A stretch of DNA of 43,872 nucleotides. It comes from WJLC01 sp964600865. Its GTDB lineage: Archaea > Nanobdellota > Nanobdellia > Pacearchaeales > GW2011-AR1. Below are positions 32,932-42,376 of this stretch, piece after piece. Under the pieces are notes generated by a model, which saw only the letters and a program-made list of their open reading frames with translations, ran no database searches and was not told where the DNA came from. Every line of letters begins with the position of its first letter. Positions within the stretch are counted from its first letter, which is position 1. Position numbers and translations under genes: made by a program. The stretch is taken from NCBI GenBank assembly GCA_964600865.1, contig CAZRJP010000001.1:1-43872 (forward strand). The letters are read 5' to 3'.

Positions 32932-33975
32932 TTAAGATTTAGGGTATGCTTTTTTAGCTAATTTTTCTAATTTTTTTCTCTTTTTTTGAATTGATTTAAG
33001 CATTTTAGAAATCTCATCAGCAACAGCATTCTTTAAATCTAAAGGATGTAATTTTTTAGAAATAAAATCTTTTTCAATGTTATCATATTCTTTATACTCT
33101 AAATTACCTCCAAATTTTTCTTTTCTTTTAACAATAAACTTCTCTCCCTTATCTTTTTTAATAGTCATAATAATATACTTTAAAAAAGCCATTACACCGT
33201 TATTAGATGCCTTAGATTTTCCTTCAATCATATCTGCATTTCTCAATCTTTCCTTAACAGTTTTTTCATCATCTAAGAAATCTATTTTACTTTTCTTATC
33301 ACTTGAAGACATCTTTTTACCAGTAAGGCCTGGAATCATAGGATTCATTATCTCTATTCTTGGTTCATATCCTACTTTAGGAAGATTCTCTCTAGCAAGA
33401 ACCATTATTTTCCTTTGATCTACTCCTCCAAGTTGGGCATCACATTTTAAATACTGTTCATCCATTGCCTGCATTAATGGATAAATCAAACCTGCAAGTG
33501 CAGGGTTTTTCTTCATTTTAACAACCTCTGCAGCAGCTTTTTTCGCGCCATTAACAGAAACTGAACTAGATATCTTTAAAACATCATACATATATTCTGG
33601 ACTTAATTGCATCTCACTTCCTTTTACAATCTCTAAATCCCTGATATCTACTCCAATTGATTTAATAATCAAAGGAATAAGTTCCTTATAATAATCATAT
33701 CTGTGTTCTACCAGATTCCAGGGAGTTTTATCTAATGCTGAATGTAAATCTGCTAAAAGAATCTTAACATGGAATCCTGCTTTAAGCAAATCAGCTATTT
33801 TAAGAGCAGGTAAAAGATAGGCTACAGAAGGTTTTCCAGTAGGGGCGGTTCCCCAATAAACTACAGGTTTCTCTTTTTCAATTAAAACCTTTTTTAGTTC
33901 TTCTTCAGTAATAATCTCCTCTGTATTCCTTTTAATAAGTTTTAGTCTTTTTTCTATATCTCTTTTCTTAACCAT
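32932..33975 (-). CDS. tyrS: Tyrosyl-tRNA synthetase, eukaryotic-like
   Basis: 347 residues from the ATG at 33975; the TTG start 7 codons earlier is rejected. Class I synthetase charging tRNA-Tyr. It resembles the catalytic core of the eukaryotic cytosolic enzyme more than standard archaeal TyrRS: VVYWGTAPTGKP, KIADLLKAG, LLADLHS, KISSSVSVNGAKKAAAEVVK, IYPLMQAMDEQYLKCDAQ and NPMIPGLTGKKMSSSD. The KMSKS-type loop is intact. The HIGH-type motif, HVAY in the human enzyme, is SVAY here. The gene abuts the GTPase gene tail to tail. Confidence 0.93.
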   Translation of the reverse strand: MVKKRDIEKRLKLIKRNTEEIITEEELKKVLIEKEKPVVYWGTAPTGKPSVAYLLPALKIADLLKAGFHVKILLADLHSALDKTPWNLVEHRYDYYKELIPLIIKSIGVDIRDLEIVKGSEMQLSPEYMYDVLKISSSVSVNGAKKAAAEVVKMKKNPALAGLIYPLMQAMDEQYLKCDAQLGGVDQRKIMVLARENLPKVGYEPRIEIMNPMIPGLTGKKMSSSDKKSKIDFLDDEKTVKERLRNADMIEGKSKASNNGVMAFLKYIIMTIKKDKGEKFIVKRKEKFGGNLEYKEYDNIEKDFISKKLHPLDLKNAVADEISKMLKSIQKKRKKLEKLAKKAYPKS

Positions 33976-34091
33976 AATAAAAAAAAGGTAGGTCAATTCT
34001 TAAATCTTTCCTATATTTAATCCTAACCCAAAATTAAAACAGTTTCAATTTTAAAACACTGATTAATCAACTAATTAATTCTATAAAAAGT

Positions 34092-35276
34092 ATGTTAATC
34101 CAAATAATACTGTTCTCTATAATAGGTATATTTTCAGGAATCTTAACAGGAATAACTCCAGGAATACATATTAATTTAATTGGGTCTTTAATAATTATCT
34201 TATCTAAAAAAATAATTCTTCATCCTCTCTATTCAATTTGTTTTATTGTTTCAATGGCAATAACTCATACTTTTATTGATTTCATTCCTTCAATTTTTTT
34301 AGGTTGTCCTGACACAGATACAGAACTATCTGTTCTTCCAGGACACAAAATGCTAAAAAAAGGTCAAGGGCAAAATGCAATCGCATTAACCACTTATGGG
34401 AGTATTGCTGCTATTTTCTTATTAGTATTAATTGCATTTCCATCTGTCTTAATTATTCCTTTGATATATGACTCAATAAAAAATATTATGCCTTACATAC
34501 TCATAATTATCTCATTAACACTTATTTATTTAGAAAATAAAAAGCTCATGGCAACATTTGTCTTTTTCCTAACAGGTCTCTTAGGATTGATAATTCTTAA
34601 CTTAGAGAACCTTAACCAGCCTCTTCTTCCATTATTAACAGGCTTATTTGGAAGTTCAATGATCTTAATTAGTATAAAAAATAAAACAAAAATTCCAAAA
34701 CAAGAACCTATTCAAAAAATAAAAATAAACAAAATTAGGCCCTTACTAGGTTCATTAATTGCATCTCCATTATGTAGTTTTCTTCCTGGACTAGGAAGTG
34801 GCCAAGCAGCAATAATTGGAAACACAATAACAAAAAATAATACAAAAGGATTCTTGATTTTACTTGGTGCGACAAATACTCTTGTGATGGGTTTTTCATT
34901 CCTTTCTTTATACAGTATTTCAAAAACAAGGACAGGGGCAGCAGTAGCCATTCAAAAACTTTCCCAAAATTTAGATCCAAAAATACTCTTTATAATAATT
35001 TTAATCACTCTTTTTTCAGGGATTGTCTCTTTTTTTATAACATTAAAGATAAGTGAATTAATAACAAAACAAATTGACAAAATTAATTACACTTATATTT
35101 CTATAGCTACCCTTATAATACTCTCATTAATAACAATAGGTGTCTCAGGTATTTTAGGTCTAGCAATTTTAATAATCTCTACACTAACAGGAATATACTG
35201 TTTTTCATTAAAGGTGAGAAGAACAAATATGATGGGTTGTTTATTACTACCTGTCATAATATTCTATTTATTTTAA
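34092..35276 (+). CDS. TctA-like (DUF112/COG1784) membrane permease
   Basis: 394 residues with about ten TM helices. The N-terminus GIFSGILTGITPGIHINLIG and the mid-protein repeat PLLGSLIASPLCSFLPGLGSGQAA carry the twin Gly/Pro loops of the tripartite tricarboxylate transporter TctA fold. The archaeal branch usually works without TctB and TctC, and its substrate is not known. No partner subunit is seen nearby. TATA is not clear at the usual distance. Confidence 0.85.
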   Translation: MLIQIILFSIIGIFSGILTGITPGIHINLIGSLIIILSKKIILHPLYSICFIVSMAITHTFIDFIPSIFLGCPDTDTELSVLPGHKMLKKGQGQNAIALTTYGSIAAIFLLVLIAFPSVLIIPLIYDSIKNIMPYILIIISLTLIYLENKKLMATFVFFLTGLLGLIILNLENLNQPLLPLLTGLFGSSMILISIKNKTKIPKQEPIQKIKINKIRPLLGSLIASPLCSFLPGLGSGQAAIIGNTITKNNTKGFLILLGATNTLVMGFSFLSLYSISKTRTGAAVAIQKLSQNLDPKILFIIILITLFSGIVSFFITLKISELITKQIDKINYTYISIATLIILSLITIGVSGILGLAILIISTLTGIYCFSLKVRRTNMMGCLLLPVIIFYLF

Positions 35277-35296
35277 TAAAAACGCAAAATAACAAA

Positions 35297-35325
35297 ATTT
35301 CTAAAATTTAGAAATATTTATAAGA
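35297..35325 (+). promoter_or_regulatory. 19-bp palindrome plus TATA box before the DUF1566 gene
   Basis: ATTTCTAAAATTTAGAAAT (35297-35315) is a perfect inverted repeat of 9-bp arms around one base. It lies directly before ATTTATAAG (TATA, centred about 26 nt from the ATG at 35346) and so covers the BRE position. A regulator bound here would compete with TFB. Confidence 0.45.
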
Positions 35326-35345
35326 TACAGTACCTATTTTAACAT

Positions 35346-35831
35346 ATGAAGAAAAATTTCCTTATAACCGCAGGAATAGCAATATTATTACTCGTAACAC
35401 TTCTCATTGCAATGCAATTTATGCAAGAAAAAGAAAAAAATGAAATAGATATAAGCAATTGCGGTGAAGGAACAGTTATCTATAAAGTAGATTCTTTATG
35501 CTGGCAAAAGGCCATAATGCCTTCAAAAGCAGAAAATTGGGATGAGGCAAATAATTATTGCAATAATTTAACACTAGCAGAAAAAGATGATTGGAGATTA
35601 CCAACAAAAAATGAATTAGTTACATTAATAGATAAATCAAAAATAGGACTAACAATTGATCCTGCATACTTTCCTGATACTGATGCAGGAAATTACTGGA
35701 CTTCAACACCCGGTCAATATGAAAACTCACACCAATATATTGGTTTTAAAAGTGGGTTTGAAGGAACAGCATATGATTTCCAAAAAGGATATAGTGTTAG
35801 ATGTATTAGAGATAAAGGATTATTAAATTAA
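35346..35831 (+). CDS. Secreted DUF1566 (Lcl-like) domain protein
   Basis: 161 residues. An N-terminal TM or signal-anchor (MKKNFLITAGIAILLLVTLL) precedes a DUF1566 domain: LCWQKAIMPSKAENWDEANN, DDWRLPTKNELVTLID, GNYWTSTPGQ and terminal YSVRCIRD. This C-type-lectin-related fold is common in bacterial surface proteins; Lcl of Legionella binds glycans. Substrate or ligand here is unknown. The leaderless promoter has an operator-like palindrome. Bacterial origin by transfer is plausible. Confidence 0.85.
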   Translation: MKKNFLITAGIAILLLVTLLIAMQFMQEKEKNEIDISNCGEGTVIYKVDSLCWQKAIMPSKAENWDEANNYCNNLTLAEKDDWRLPTKNELVTLIDKSKIGLTIDPAYFPDTDAGNYWTSTPGQYENSHQYIGFKSGFEGTAYDFQKGYSVRCIRDKGLLN

Positions 35832-35839
35832 TCTAAAAA

Positions 35840-38800
35840 TTAAAACCACTTATCTATAGATTCTTGCTTTTCCAATTCTTTTCCAAATACATCCTCAATA
35901 TACTCTTTAGTTAACTGCAAACTTTGTTTAACATAAGGAGACAAATGATACTTCTCTGCTAACTCTAATGCAGGCTCTAGATATTTCTTTATCCCACCTT
36001 CATGAATAGTAAAAATCACCTTTCCATTACACCTAGGACAAACCCCCTTCAAAGGAGGTCTTCTCAATTTCTCATTACATTTAACGCATCTAAAACCCTG
36101 CATAGAAAACTTTCTTAAATTACCCCTTAAATCTCTTAAAAAATGTCTTTCAATAACTAATCTAGCAGTATCAGATGTATCTGCAGCCCTTAATTTTTCC
36201 ACAAGTTCCATTTGATGTTGGAGTTTTTCTTGCATAGTTGCTAATTTTTTATATGCAGAACAAGTCACTCCTTTATTAAAATTTGAAGTATCATGAGTAA
36301 AACCTATTTTCTTAAAAGGATTTTTTCTTTCAGATAAAACCTTTTTACATGTCCTAACTTTCTCAACTTTAGAAGAATGTTCTCTTTTTTCTGCTAATTG
36401 ATATAACTCTAATGGATACTCATTATTTGGAACATACTCTAAATCTAAAATTTGATCGTCCACTTCACCTGCATTTATTTTCGCATTTAAAACAAGTGGT
36501 GCGTCTTGTGTCCCTCCCCTATGACTTGGTAAAAACTTCCTCGAAAAATTAATTAAAACATCTCCTAATAACATTAAAGCTGCTTCATCGCCATCGCAAT
36601 TCTTAGTCATCATAGAATTAGCAGAAACCAAATGATTTTGAGTATCAACATTTAAACAATAACTTTCTTTTTCTCCAATATAATCTACTGAAACGACAGG
36701 ATCATAAACAAAATTCTTGTCCTTATCAATTCTCATCCCATACCCTTTTTTATTTAAATGATACTTCAAAATTTTATTTTTTCTCTTTGATAAAAAGCCT
36801 ATTTTTCCGAAGTTTTTTACAAAATCAGAGCCTATGATTAATTTAGTTATTTTAAACTTAGGAATTTTTCTTTTCTTCATTATATAAAAATCTTTCACTA
36901 TCTGCCCAGGATATTTCTCATACTCATACCTCTTTGAAACAATGCCAAATCTATTCAAGCAAAATTCTAAATCCGACAACAGTCCCTCACTTACACTATC
37001 ACAAGTTACTCTTCTATCACTCCTGCTTACACTTCCATCTCCTTCAAAATATCCTCTTAAAAAACTACCTAATTTATCCAAATTCATATTAAAAAACAAA
37101 TAAGGGACTCTTTTATCATGAGCATTGCTTCCTGATTCTAAAATTTTAGTAAAGAACAAATACAATAATTTAGAGGAGAAAGTAACTCTATCCTTTTTAT
37201 TTTCACTTGGTTTTAATCCAAAATTTTTCTTTATAACCCTTTTAATAAAATCTCTTGTTTCTTTTTTATCAGAAGAAATATAAACTTGATTAAGTCCTTT
37301 TTTTCCCTTAACACTTCTTGAATACCCTTCTGCAACATATAATCCAATTAATTCTAAAAGATTCTTATTAAAATTAATAATTATTGGAAAATCAACATTA
37401 TCCCTTTTAATTGCAACCCTTCCTTTTTTGAAAATTTCTTTTTTTAAATTTAAATTTAAATTTAAAACAAATTCAGCAGGATAACTATCTCTAAATTTAT
37501 AATTCCTAAATTGTTTTTTAGATATTTTTAATTTAGACAAAATACTTTCCTTTTCACTTTTCTTCATTTTAGCCAGAAATTTATTGATTTTTCTAACCAT
37601 TAAATTCTTTTCATCTAAGAAATCAAAAATATTCAGGGAACTTATCTCTTTTTCAGAACCAATATTTATTTTTATAGGAAGTGGAATCTTATCTCCTATT
37701 TTTAAATTAGAAGCTCTTTTAATCTTCCCATTAATTAAAAACTTATGATTTTCAGTAACTTTTATTTTTTTTCCAAGGGCAGTTTTAATCTCAAACATTT
37801 TCCTTTTAGTATGCTTTGTAAAATTATTAACCATTACATTCTTTGGAATCTTGTCAAACCCAATAGTTTCAACACTAGAAACCTTTTTCTCCTTAGTTCC
37901 CCAGGCATCAACAACCTTTTTAGGATTAAGATTCTCAACAATCTCCCCAATCTTTACATTTCTCCAAAAACCATCTTTCTTAATTGGAATATAAGTTTCA
38001 TAATCAAAACAATCTCTTCTGATAGCTGCATGCATAAAAGGACTTGCTAGCAACCCTTGGGTATTTGAAAACCCAATAATTCTACAAATAACACCTGCAC
38101 AATTATGTGGCGCCATACATACTCCAAGATGCCCAACTAAATCTTCTTTAGTCTTAACATTATAAAAAGGTTTTAATCCATAAAATTTCTCTAGTTCTTC
38201 ATCAACAAATTCTGAAATCCTTATAAAAACATCATCTGCTCTTTCATTAGGGGAATCATAACAAGAAGGTAAAAGGACATCATGTGGTTTAAGCTCTAAA
38301 ATTTGGTCATCATTTACTAATCTTTTGCCATTAATATCTTTAGAATATCCTAGTTCATTTAACTTTTTTACACTAACAGATACTTCTTTAGGTTTAAAAC
38401 TAATCAGAGGCAACTCAGTGGCATCAAATCTTATTGTTCCATCTTTATTTACCTGTAAATCATATTTTGCTCTTAATATCCCTTTAGAAAGATGTTCAAA
38501 TTCCTTTGTTTCTGATGAAATACCCCTAACACCCTTAATTAAAACAGGGACCTCATGATTTCCCATTTCTAATTTATCTACTGCATTCTTAAAATATTCA
38601 TTTATATCTAAATCATATCTACAGTAAGGTCTCCCCTCTTCATCAGACCATTTTTCTATCTTATCAAAACTCTTTTCTTTTGTCTCCGGAAAATAATATC
38701 TCCTCACAGTTTTTTTGCCACATTCATCACAACTAGGATAAATTGTTTCCTTTTTACAAGCCTTACAATAAAACAAAGGTAAATTAGTTCTTACCTTACC

Positions 38801-40744
38801 TACCTCACATGCTTTTTGAACACTTCTTAGTCTTCCTCCTTCATCTCCTATAGGAAACAAAACATTAGGGCTTCCTCTTAGTTTTCTCAACTTTGCCTTT
38901 TCTGGACGACCCATTCTAGTTCCAATAAAATCACCTGACTTATCTTTAATATTAAAATTAGAAAGAATATTGACAATTTGCAAAACATTTTTACCCAAAT
39001 CAAAATCTCTCTCTCCCATCAACTCTGAAACATCTTTTTCATCTAAATCAAAATGCTTTAAATCCAATCCTAAATTAGCAAATAATGATTTACTACTTAT
39101 TTCATCAATTATTACATTTTCTATACTTACCTTATGTTCTATACCTAATAATTCTAATGCCCTCTTTCCTAATGAAAATTTTTCTCTTTCTTTTTTAGTG
39201 TAAGGTAGAATTATCTTCTTTGTAACTTTTGATTTTTTTAGCCAATCAATTAAACCTAAAAATTGTTTTTTAGTTATTTGATTCCAATAAAAAATATAAT
39301 CAGGATGTAATGGAACACCTAATTCCTTACTTAATTTTATAGCATCATTCAAACTAACATTAAAACAATCTATCCCTTTTTCTGCTTTTTTATCCTTTTC
39401 TCTTAAATCTAATTTCCACCATTCCTGAACATATCCTGGTTTAATTAAATCATAATTTCTATTAACTAAATCACTAAAAGGGAAAAGAATATCTCCTGAA
39501 TAGATAATTTCTTCAACATCTCCATATAATTTTTTTGCTTCTTCCTTTTTTCTTAGTTTCTTAACAGTTCCATTATTTAATTTAACAATAGGGCCTTCAA
39601 TAGAATCACAAGAAGCAATTGCACATCCCTTTGTTGGTTTTTCTATTTTCAATTGTGTTCCAATAGCAATAAAATCATCTGTTATAGCCATTGTTGCTGG
39701 ATGTAATGATGCAGCAGAAAACCCATCGACTCTACTTCTCCCATATCTAAATCTAAAAGCACCTGATTCAGAAGGATGCCCAAAAACAGGTCTCCCAGCA
39801 ACTAAATCACGAATATAAGTGGGTCTTGAATCTCCTGAAGAAGAACTCTTTCCACTAGATAATTTTTCATGTAATTCCAAATAATCTTCTAAAAAATCAA
39901 ACCCCTCCATTTTTATTCCTTTTTCTTTAGTTTCATTATATAATCTAAAACCCTTTGCAGCTTTTTGTGCAAGTCCTTCAGAAAAAATTAAACACATCCC
40001 ACCTCTTATATAATCTGTATCAACTCTATCTAAATTTTTATAATTAGAAACCTCTCTTTTAGTTGTTGGTTCTCCTGCTATTTGAATAGGTAAATTTTCA
40101 GCTAAAAAAGTCATTTCCTTATCTAAAGGAAAATATTGTAAATTTGTTATCCTCTCATGATAATCATGATTTTCTGTTACATACCTCTTAATTTCTTCTT
40201 CTGTAGGATCATACTTAGCATATCCAAATAATTCTCTTAAATAATCAATTAACATAAGTACTAAACAACTTGCAGTAGTTCCAGCACTTCTAATAGGGCC
40301 AGAAAAATAAACCTTAAAATACTCTTTTCCATCTTTTGTTTTTCCTAGTTTTAATTCAGTATAACCTTCTAAAGGAGAAGCAACAACACCTATAGTAATA
40401 TAAGCAAACCCAATCCTAATTCCTGCATCAATTGCCTTTAATAAAGACTCAAATTTACAAAATTTCTGCTTAGCTACTTCCTCTGCTATCTTAAATGCAA
40501 CAGCAGGGTCTAATTTACCATATTTTTTTTCTAAATTAAGAATCCTTTTATCAATGCCAGAATCAATTATCTGAGGATATAAAACAGAAACCAATCCTAC
40601 AACTTTTTCTGCCATAGTCATAGCCAAAGGAATTTCAACTTTAGGAACAGGATCCAAATTCTTTTTTCTAGCTTTTTGAGATAAACTATAAATTTTATCT
40701 ACATCCTTTCTCAAATCCTTAAAATACTGTCTAGTTGAAACCAT
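35840..40744 (-). CDS. polC: DNA polymerase D large subunit DP2 precursor with intein
   Basis: Catalytic subunit of the archaeal replicative polymerase PolD. The precursor has 1634 residues from the ATG at 40744; a TTG five codons upstream is less likely. The start is one base after the DP1 stop. After splicing 1163 residues remain, near the family size. Zinc sites are visible at YCKACKK...SCDECGKK (about 660-680) and near the C-terminus, CVKCNEK...CPRCNGK. The catalytic aspartates stand in CDGDEAA, directly after the intein. DP2 ends with KQESIDKWF, where family members have a PCNA-binding or DP1-contact tail. Gene order Orc1-DP1-DP2 is the same as in Pyrococcus. Confidence 0.97.
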   Translation of the reverse strand: MVSTRQYFKDLRKDVDKIYSLSQKARKKNLDPVPKVEIPLAMTMAEKVVGLVSVLYPQIIDSGIDKRILNLEKKYGKLDPAVAFKIAEEVAKQKFCKFESLLKAIDAGIRIGFAYITIGVVASPLEGYTELKLGKTKDGKEYFKVYFSGPIRSAGTTASCLVLMLIDYLRELFGYAKYDPTEEEIKRYVTENHDYHERITNLQYFPLDKEMTFLAENLPIQIAGEPTTKREVSNYKNLDRVDTDYIRGGMCLIFSEGLAQKAAKGFRLYNETKEKGIKMEGFDFLEDYLELHEKLSSGKSSSSGDSRPTYIRDLVAGRPVFGHPSESGAFRFRYGRSRVDGFSAASLHPATMAITDDFIAIGTQLKIEKPTKGCAIASCDSIEGPIVKLNNGTVKKLRKKEEAKKLYGDVEEIIYSGDILFPFSDLVNRNYDLIKPGYVQEWWKLDLREKDKKAEKGIDCFNVSLNDAIKLSKELGVPLHPDYIFYWNQITKKQFLGLIDWLKKSKVTKKIILPYTKKEREKFSLGKRALELLGIEHKVSIENVIIDEISSKSLFANLGLDLKHFDLDEKDVSELMGERDFDLGKNVLQIVNILSNFNIKDKSGDFIGTRMGRPEKAKLRKLRGSPNVLFPIGDEGGRLRSVQKACEVGKVRTNLPLFYCKACKKETIYPSCDECGKKTVRRYYFPETKEKSFDKIEKWSDEEGRPYCRYDLDINEYFKNAVDKLEMGNHEVPVLIKGVRGISSETKEFEHLSKGILRAKYDLQVNKDGTIRFDATELPLISFKPKEVSVSVKKLNELGYSKDINGKRLVNDDQILELKPHDVLLPSCYDSPNERADDVFIRISEFVDEELEKFYGLKPFYNVKTKEDLVGHLGVCMAPHNCAGVICRIIGFSNTQGLLASPFMHAAIRRDCFDYETYIPIKKDGFWRNVKIGEIVENLNPKKVVDAWGTKEKKVSSVETIGFDKIPKNVMVNNFTKHTKRKMFEIKTALGKKIKVTENHKFLINGKIKRASNLKIGDKIPLPIKINIGSEKEISSLNIFDFLDEKNLMVRKINKFLAKMKKSEKESILSKLKISKKQFRNYKFRDSYPAEFVLNLNLNLKKEIFKKGRVAIKRDNVDFPIIINFNKNLLELIGLYVAEGYSRSVKGKKGLNQVYISSDKKETRDFIKRVIKKNFGLKPSENKKDRVTFSSKLLYLFFTKILESGSNAHDKRVPYLFFNMNLDKLGSFLRGYFEGDGSVSRSDRRVTCDSVSEGLLSDLEFCLNRFGIVSKRYEYEKYPGQIVKDFYIMKKRKIPKFKITKLIIGSDFVKNFGKIGFLSKRKNKILKYHLNKKGYGMRIDKDKNFVYDPVVSVDYIGEKESYCLNVDTQNHLVSANSMMTKNCDGDEAALMLLGDVLINFSRKFLPSHRGGTQDAPLVLNAKINAGEVDDQILDLEYVPNNEYPLELYQLAEKREHSSKVEKVRTCKKVLSERKNPFKKIGFTHDTSNFNKGVTCSAYKKLATMQEKLQHQMELVEKLRAADTSDTARLVIERHFLRDLRGNLRKFSMQGFRCVKCNEKLRRPPLKGVCPRCNGKVIFTIHEGGIKKYLEPALELAEKYHLSPYVKQSLQLTKEYIEDVFGKELEKQESIDKWF
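36599..38011 (-). mobile_element. DP2 intein at the polymerase active site, LAGLIDADG type
   Basis: 471 residues (912-1382 counting from the ATG at 40744). It starts CFDYETYIPI after HAAIRRD and ends NSMMTKN before CDGDEAA. Block B is VTENH. Endonuclease motifs are LIGLYVAEGYS and FLRGYFEGDGS. The penultimate residue is Lys instead of the usual His. It sits at the site used by Pyrococcus PolII inteins, two residues from the catalytic Asp, so DP2 is inactive until splicing. Confidence 0.93.
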
Positions 40745-40745
40745 T

Positions 40746-42371
40746 TTAATTTTTTTCAAAATCTAATATTTTTACTTCTCTTGTTTTTAAATTAACCATT
40801 GGAACCTTACAAAAATCTGGCTCATTACCCATCTTTTCCTGAAAAGCTGTTTTATCTTCCCATGTAGAACTTGAAATAACCAGGATATTATTATAATAAG
40901 ACACATCTCCTTTATGAGTATGGCCTGCAACAAAAATATCTGGAATATCCTCTATTAAATGGGGGTCTTTTTTGCTAGGGAAATAAAGAGTAGAAGCATG
41001 CGTAGGCGCAAGATGTCTATTTTTTAATAAGTATTTCATAATCTTTCTAGGTTTATGCTTAGCTTCCTCTAACATTAATCTATTAATATTATCTGCATAA
41101 TAATGAAAAGAATATCCATGATACATTAAAACATCAATACCAGAAAAATCATTTGTACATCCAATAGAAACAGTGGAAGGATTACCTAAAAGAACAACAT
41201 TGTCTAATTCATGAACAGCCCAGGCATACTTTTCATCTAAAACCGGTTGAGGCTCCATAATTCTCATAGCATCGTGATTTCCTGGGCAAATAATTATTTT
41301 AATATCTTTTCTAATTTTCCCTAAAAGTTCTGCAACTTTTATGTACTGTTCTTCAACGTCAGGTATCTCTAACTCATTTTCCTGTCCAGCATAAATTCCT
41401 GCTCCTGCAATTAAATCTCCTACCAAAAATAAATATTTAATTTTAGAGGCCTCTGGAGTATCAGGAACATCTCCATTAAGATAATCAATAAACCTAAGAA
41501 AATTTTCCTCTAAAAATAATTTACTTCCTACATGTAAATCTCCAGTAAATAATGCTAATTCTTCTTTCTTTGCTTTTTTCCTATTAGGTAATCTTGCATC
41601 AGGAAAAACTATCTTATTTACAAAAAGAATTTCTTTATTACCACTTCCCTTAAATCCCAAAACAGAATCAAGTGCAATTTCTTCTGCTTCCTTAAATAAT
41701 TCTGGTTTATTCTTATTAATCAAAACCCTCATTTTTCCAGTCAAATCCTCTACTTCTAAAAGAAGATTTTTGTTCTTTGTTAATCTTTTACTAGAAACAA
41801 TTCCAATAATTGAAATACCCTGTCTATTTCCTGAAATCTTATTAATAGAAACTAAATTCTTTAATTCTGAATGTTCTTGAATCATCCCTCTCATCTTTTT
41901 TAACCTTCCCTTAAAATAATTCACAAAATCCTTAACATTCAACTCTCTACTCTGTACTTCAGGATTAAACCTAACTTTAATACCCTTCCCAATTATCTCT
42001 TTATCTCCATTATCCTCTTTATTTTTCTTATTTTGTACACTTATTTCTTTAGATTTATCTAATTCAGAGCCAGAAGAATTCTCTTTTGAGAACTCCTTAG
42101 AAATTTCAATACTCAATCCTAATTTTATTTTTAGTTTTTCTAATTGCTTTCTTTTCTCTTTAGGTAATTCAGAAAAAACCTCATTTACTTGTTCTTTATT
42201 TTCAATAAAAATTTGCTTAGTTAAAACTTTTTTATTTGTTTTATTTCTTATTTTATTTATAATCAATTTAACTGATTCAGTATCAGAAGTTTCACTAAAT
42301 AAGTTTAATACATCTTTATCTACTAAAAGTCCTTTATTGAAACAAAATTGTAATATTTCTTTTGAATTCAT
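40746..42371 (-). CDS. polB: DNA polymerase D small subunit DP1 (3'-5' exonuclease)
   Basis: 541 residues. A helical N-terminus (1-85) and charged linker (about 90-130) precede an OB-fold (about 180-255) and a calcineurin-like phosphodiesterase domain with all metal motifs: FTGDLHVGS (275-283), VGDL (317-320), CPGNHD (362-367), MYHGYSFH and VAGHTHKGD. Unlike eukaryotic B-subunits, the ligands are kept, so proofreading should be active. It lies 5 bp after orc1/cdc6 and 1 bp before DP2: one operon. Confidence 0.96.
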   Translation of the reverse strand: MNSKEILQFCFNKGLLVDKDVLNLFSETSDTESVKLIINKIRNKTNKKVLTKQIFIENKEQVNEVFSELPKEKRKQLEKLKIKLGLSIEISKEFSKENSSGSELDKSKEISVQNKKNKEDNGDKEIIGKGIKVRFNPEVQSRELNVKDFVNYFKGRLKKMRGMIQEHSELKNLVSINKISGNRQGISIIGIVSSKRLTKNKNLLLEVEDLTGKMRVLINKNKPELFKEAEEIALDSVLGFKGSGNKEILFVNKIVFPDARLPNRKKAKKEELALFTGDLHVGSKLFLEENFLRFIDYLNGDVPDTPEASKIKYLFLVGDLIAGAGIYAGQENELEIPDVEEQYIKVAELLGKIRKDIKIIICPGNHDAMRIMEPQPVLDEKYAWAVHELDNVVLLGNPSTVSIGCTNDFSGIDVLMYHGYSFHYYADNINRLMLEEAKHKPRKIMKYLLKNRHLAPTHASTLYFPSKKDPHLIEDIPDIFVAGHTHKGDVSYYNNILVISSSTWEDKTAFQEKMGNEPDFCKVPMVNLKTREVKILDFEKN

Positions 42372-42376
42372 GAAGA

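Noticed and set aside
40745..40759. TTG start of DP2
   Set aside because: ATG 40744 follows the DP1 stop by one base and is the normal family start; TTG starts at 8199, 11013, 28764 and 33996 were rejected in the same way in favour of nearby ATGs.
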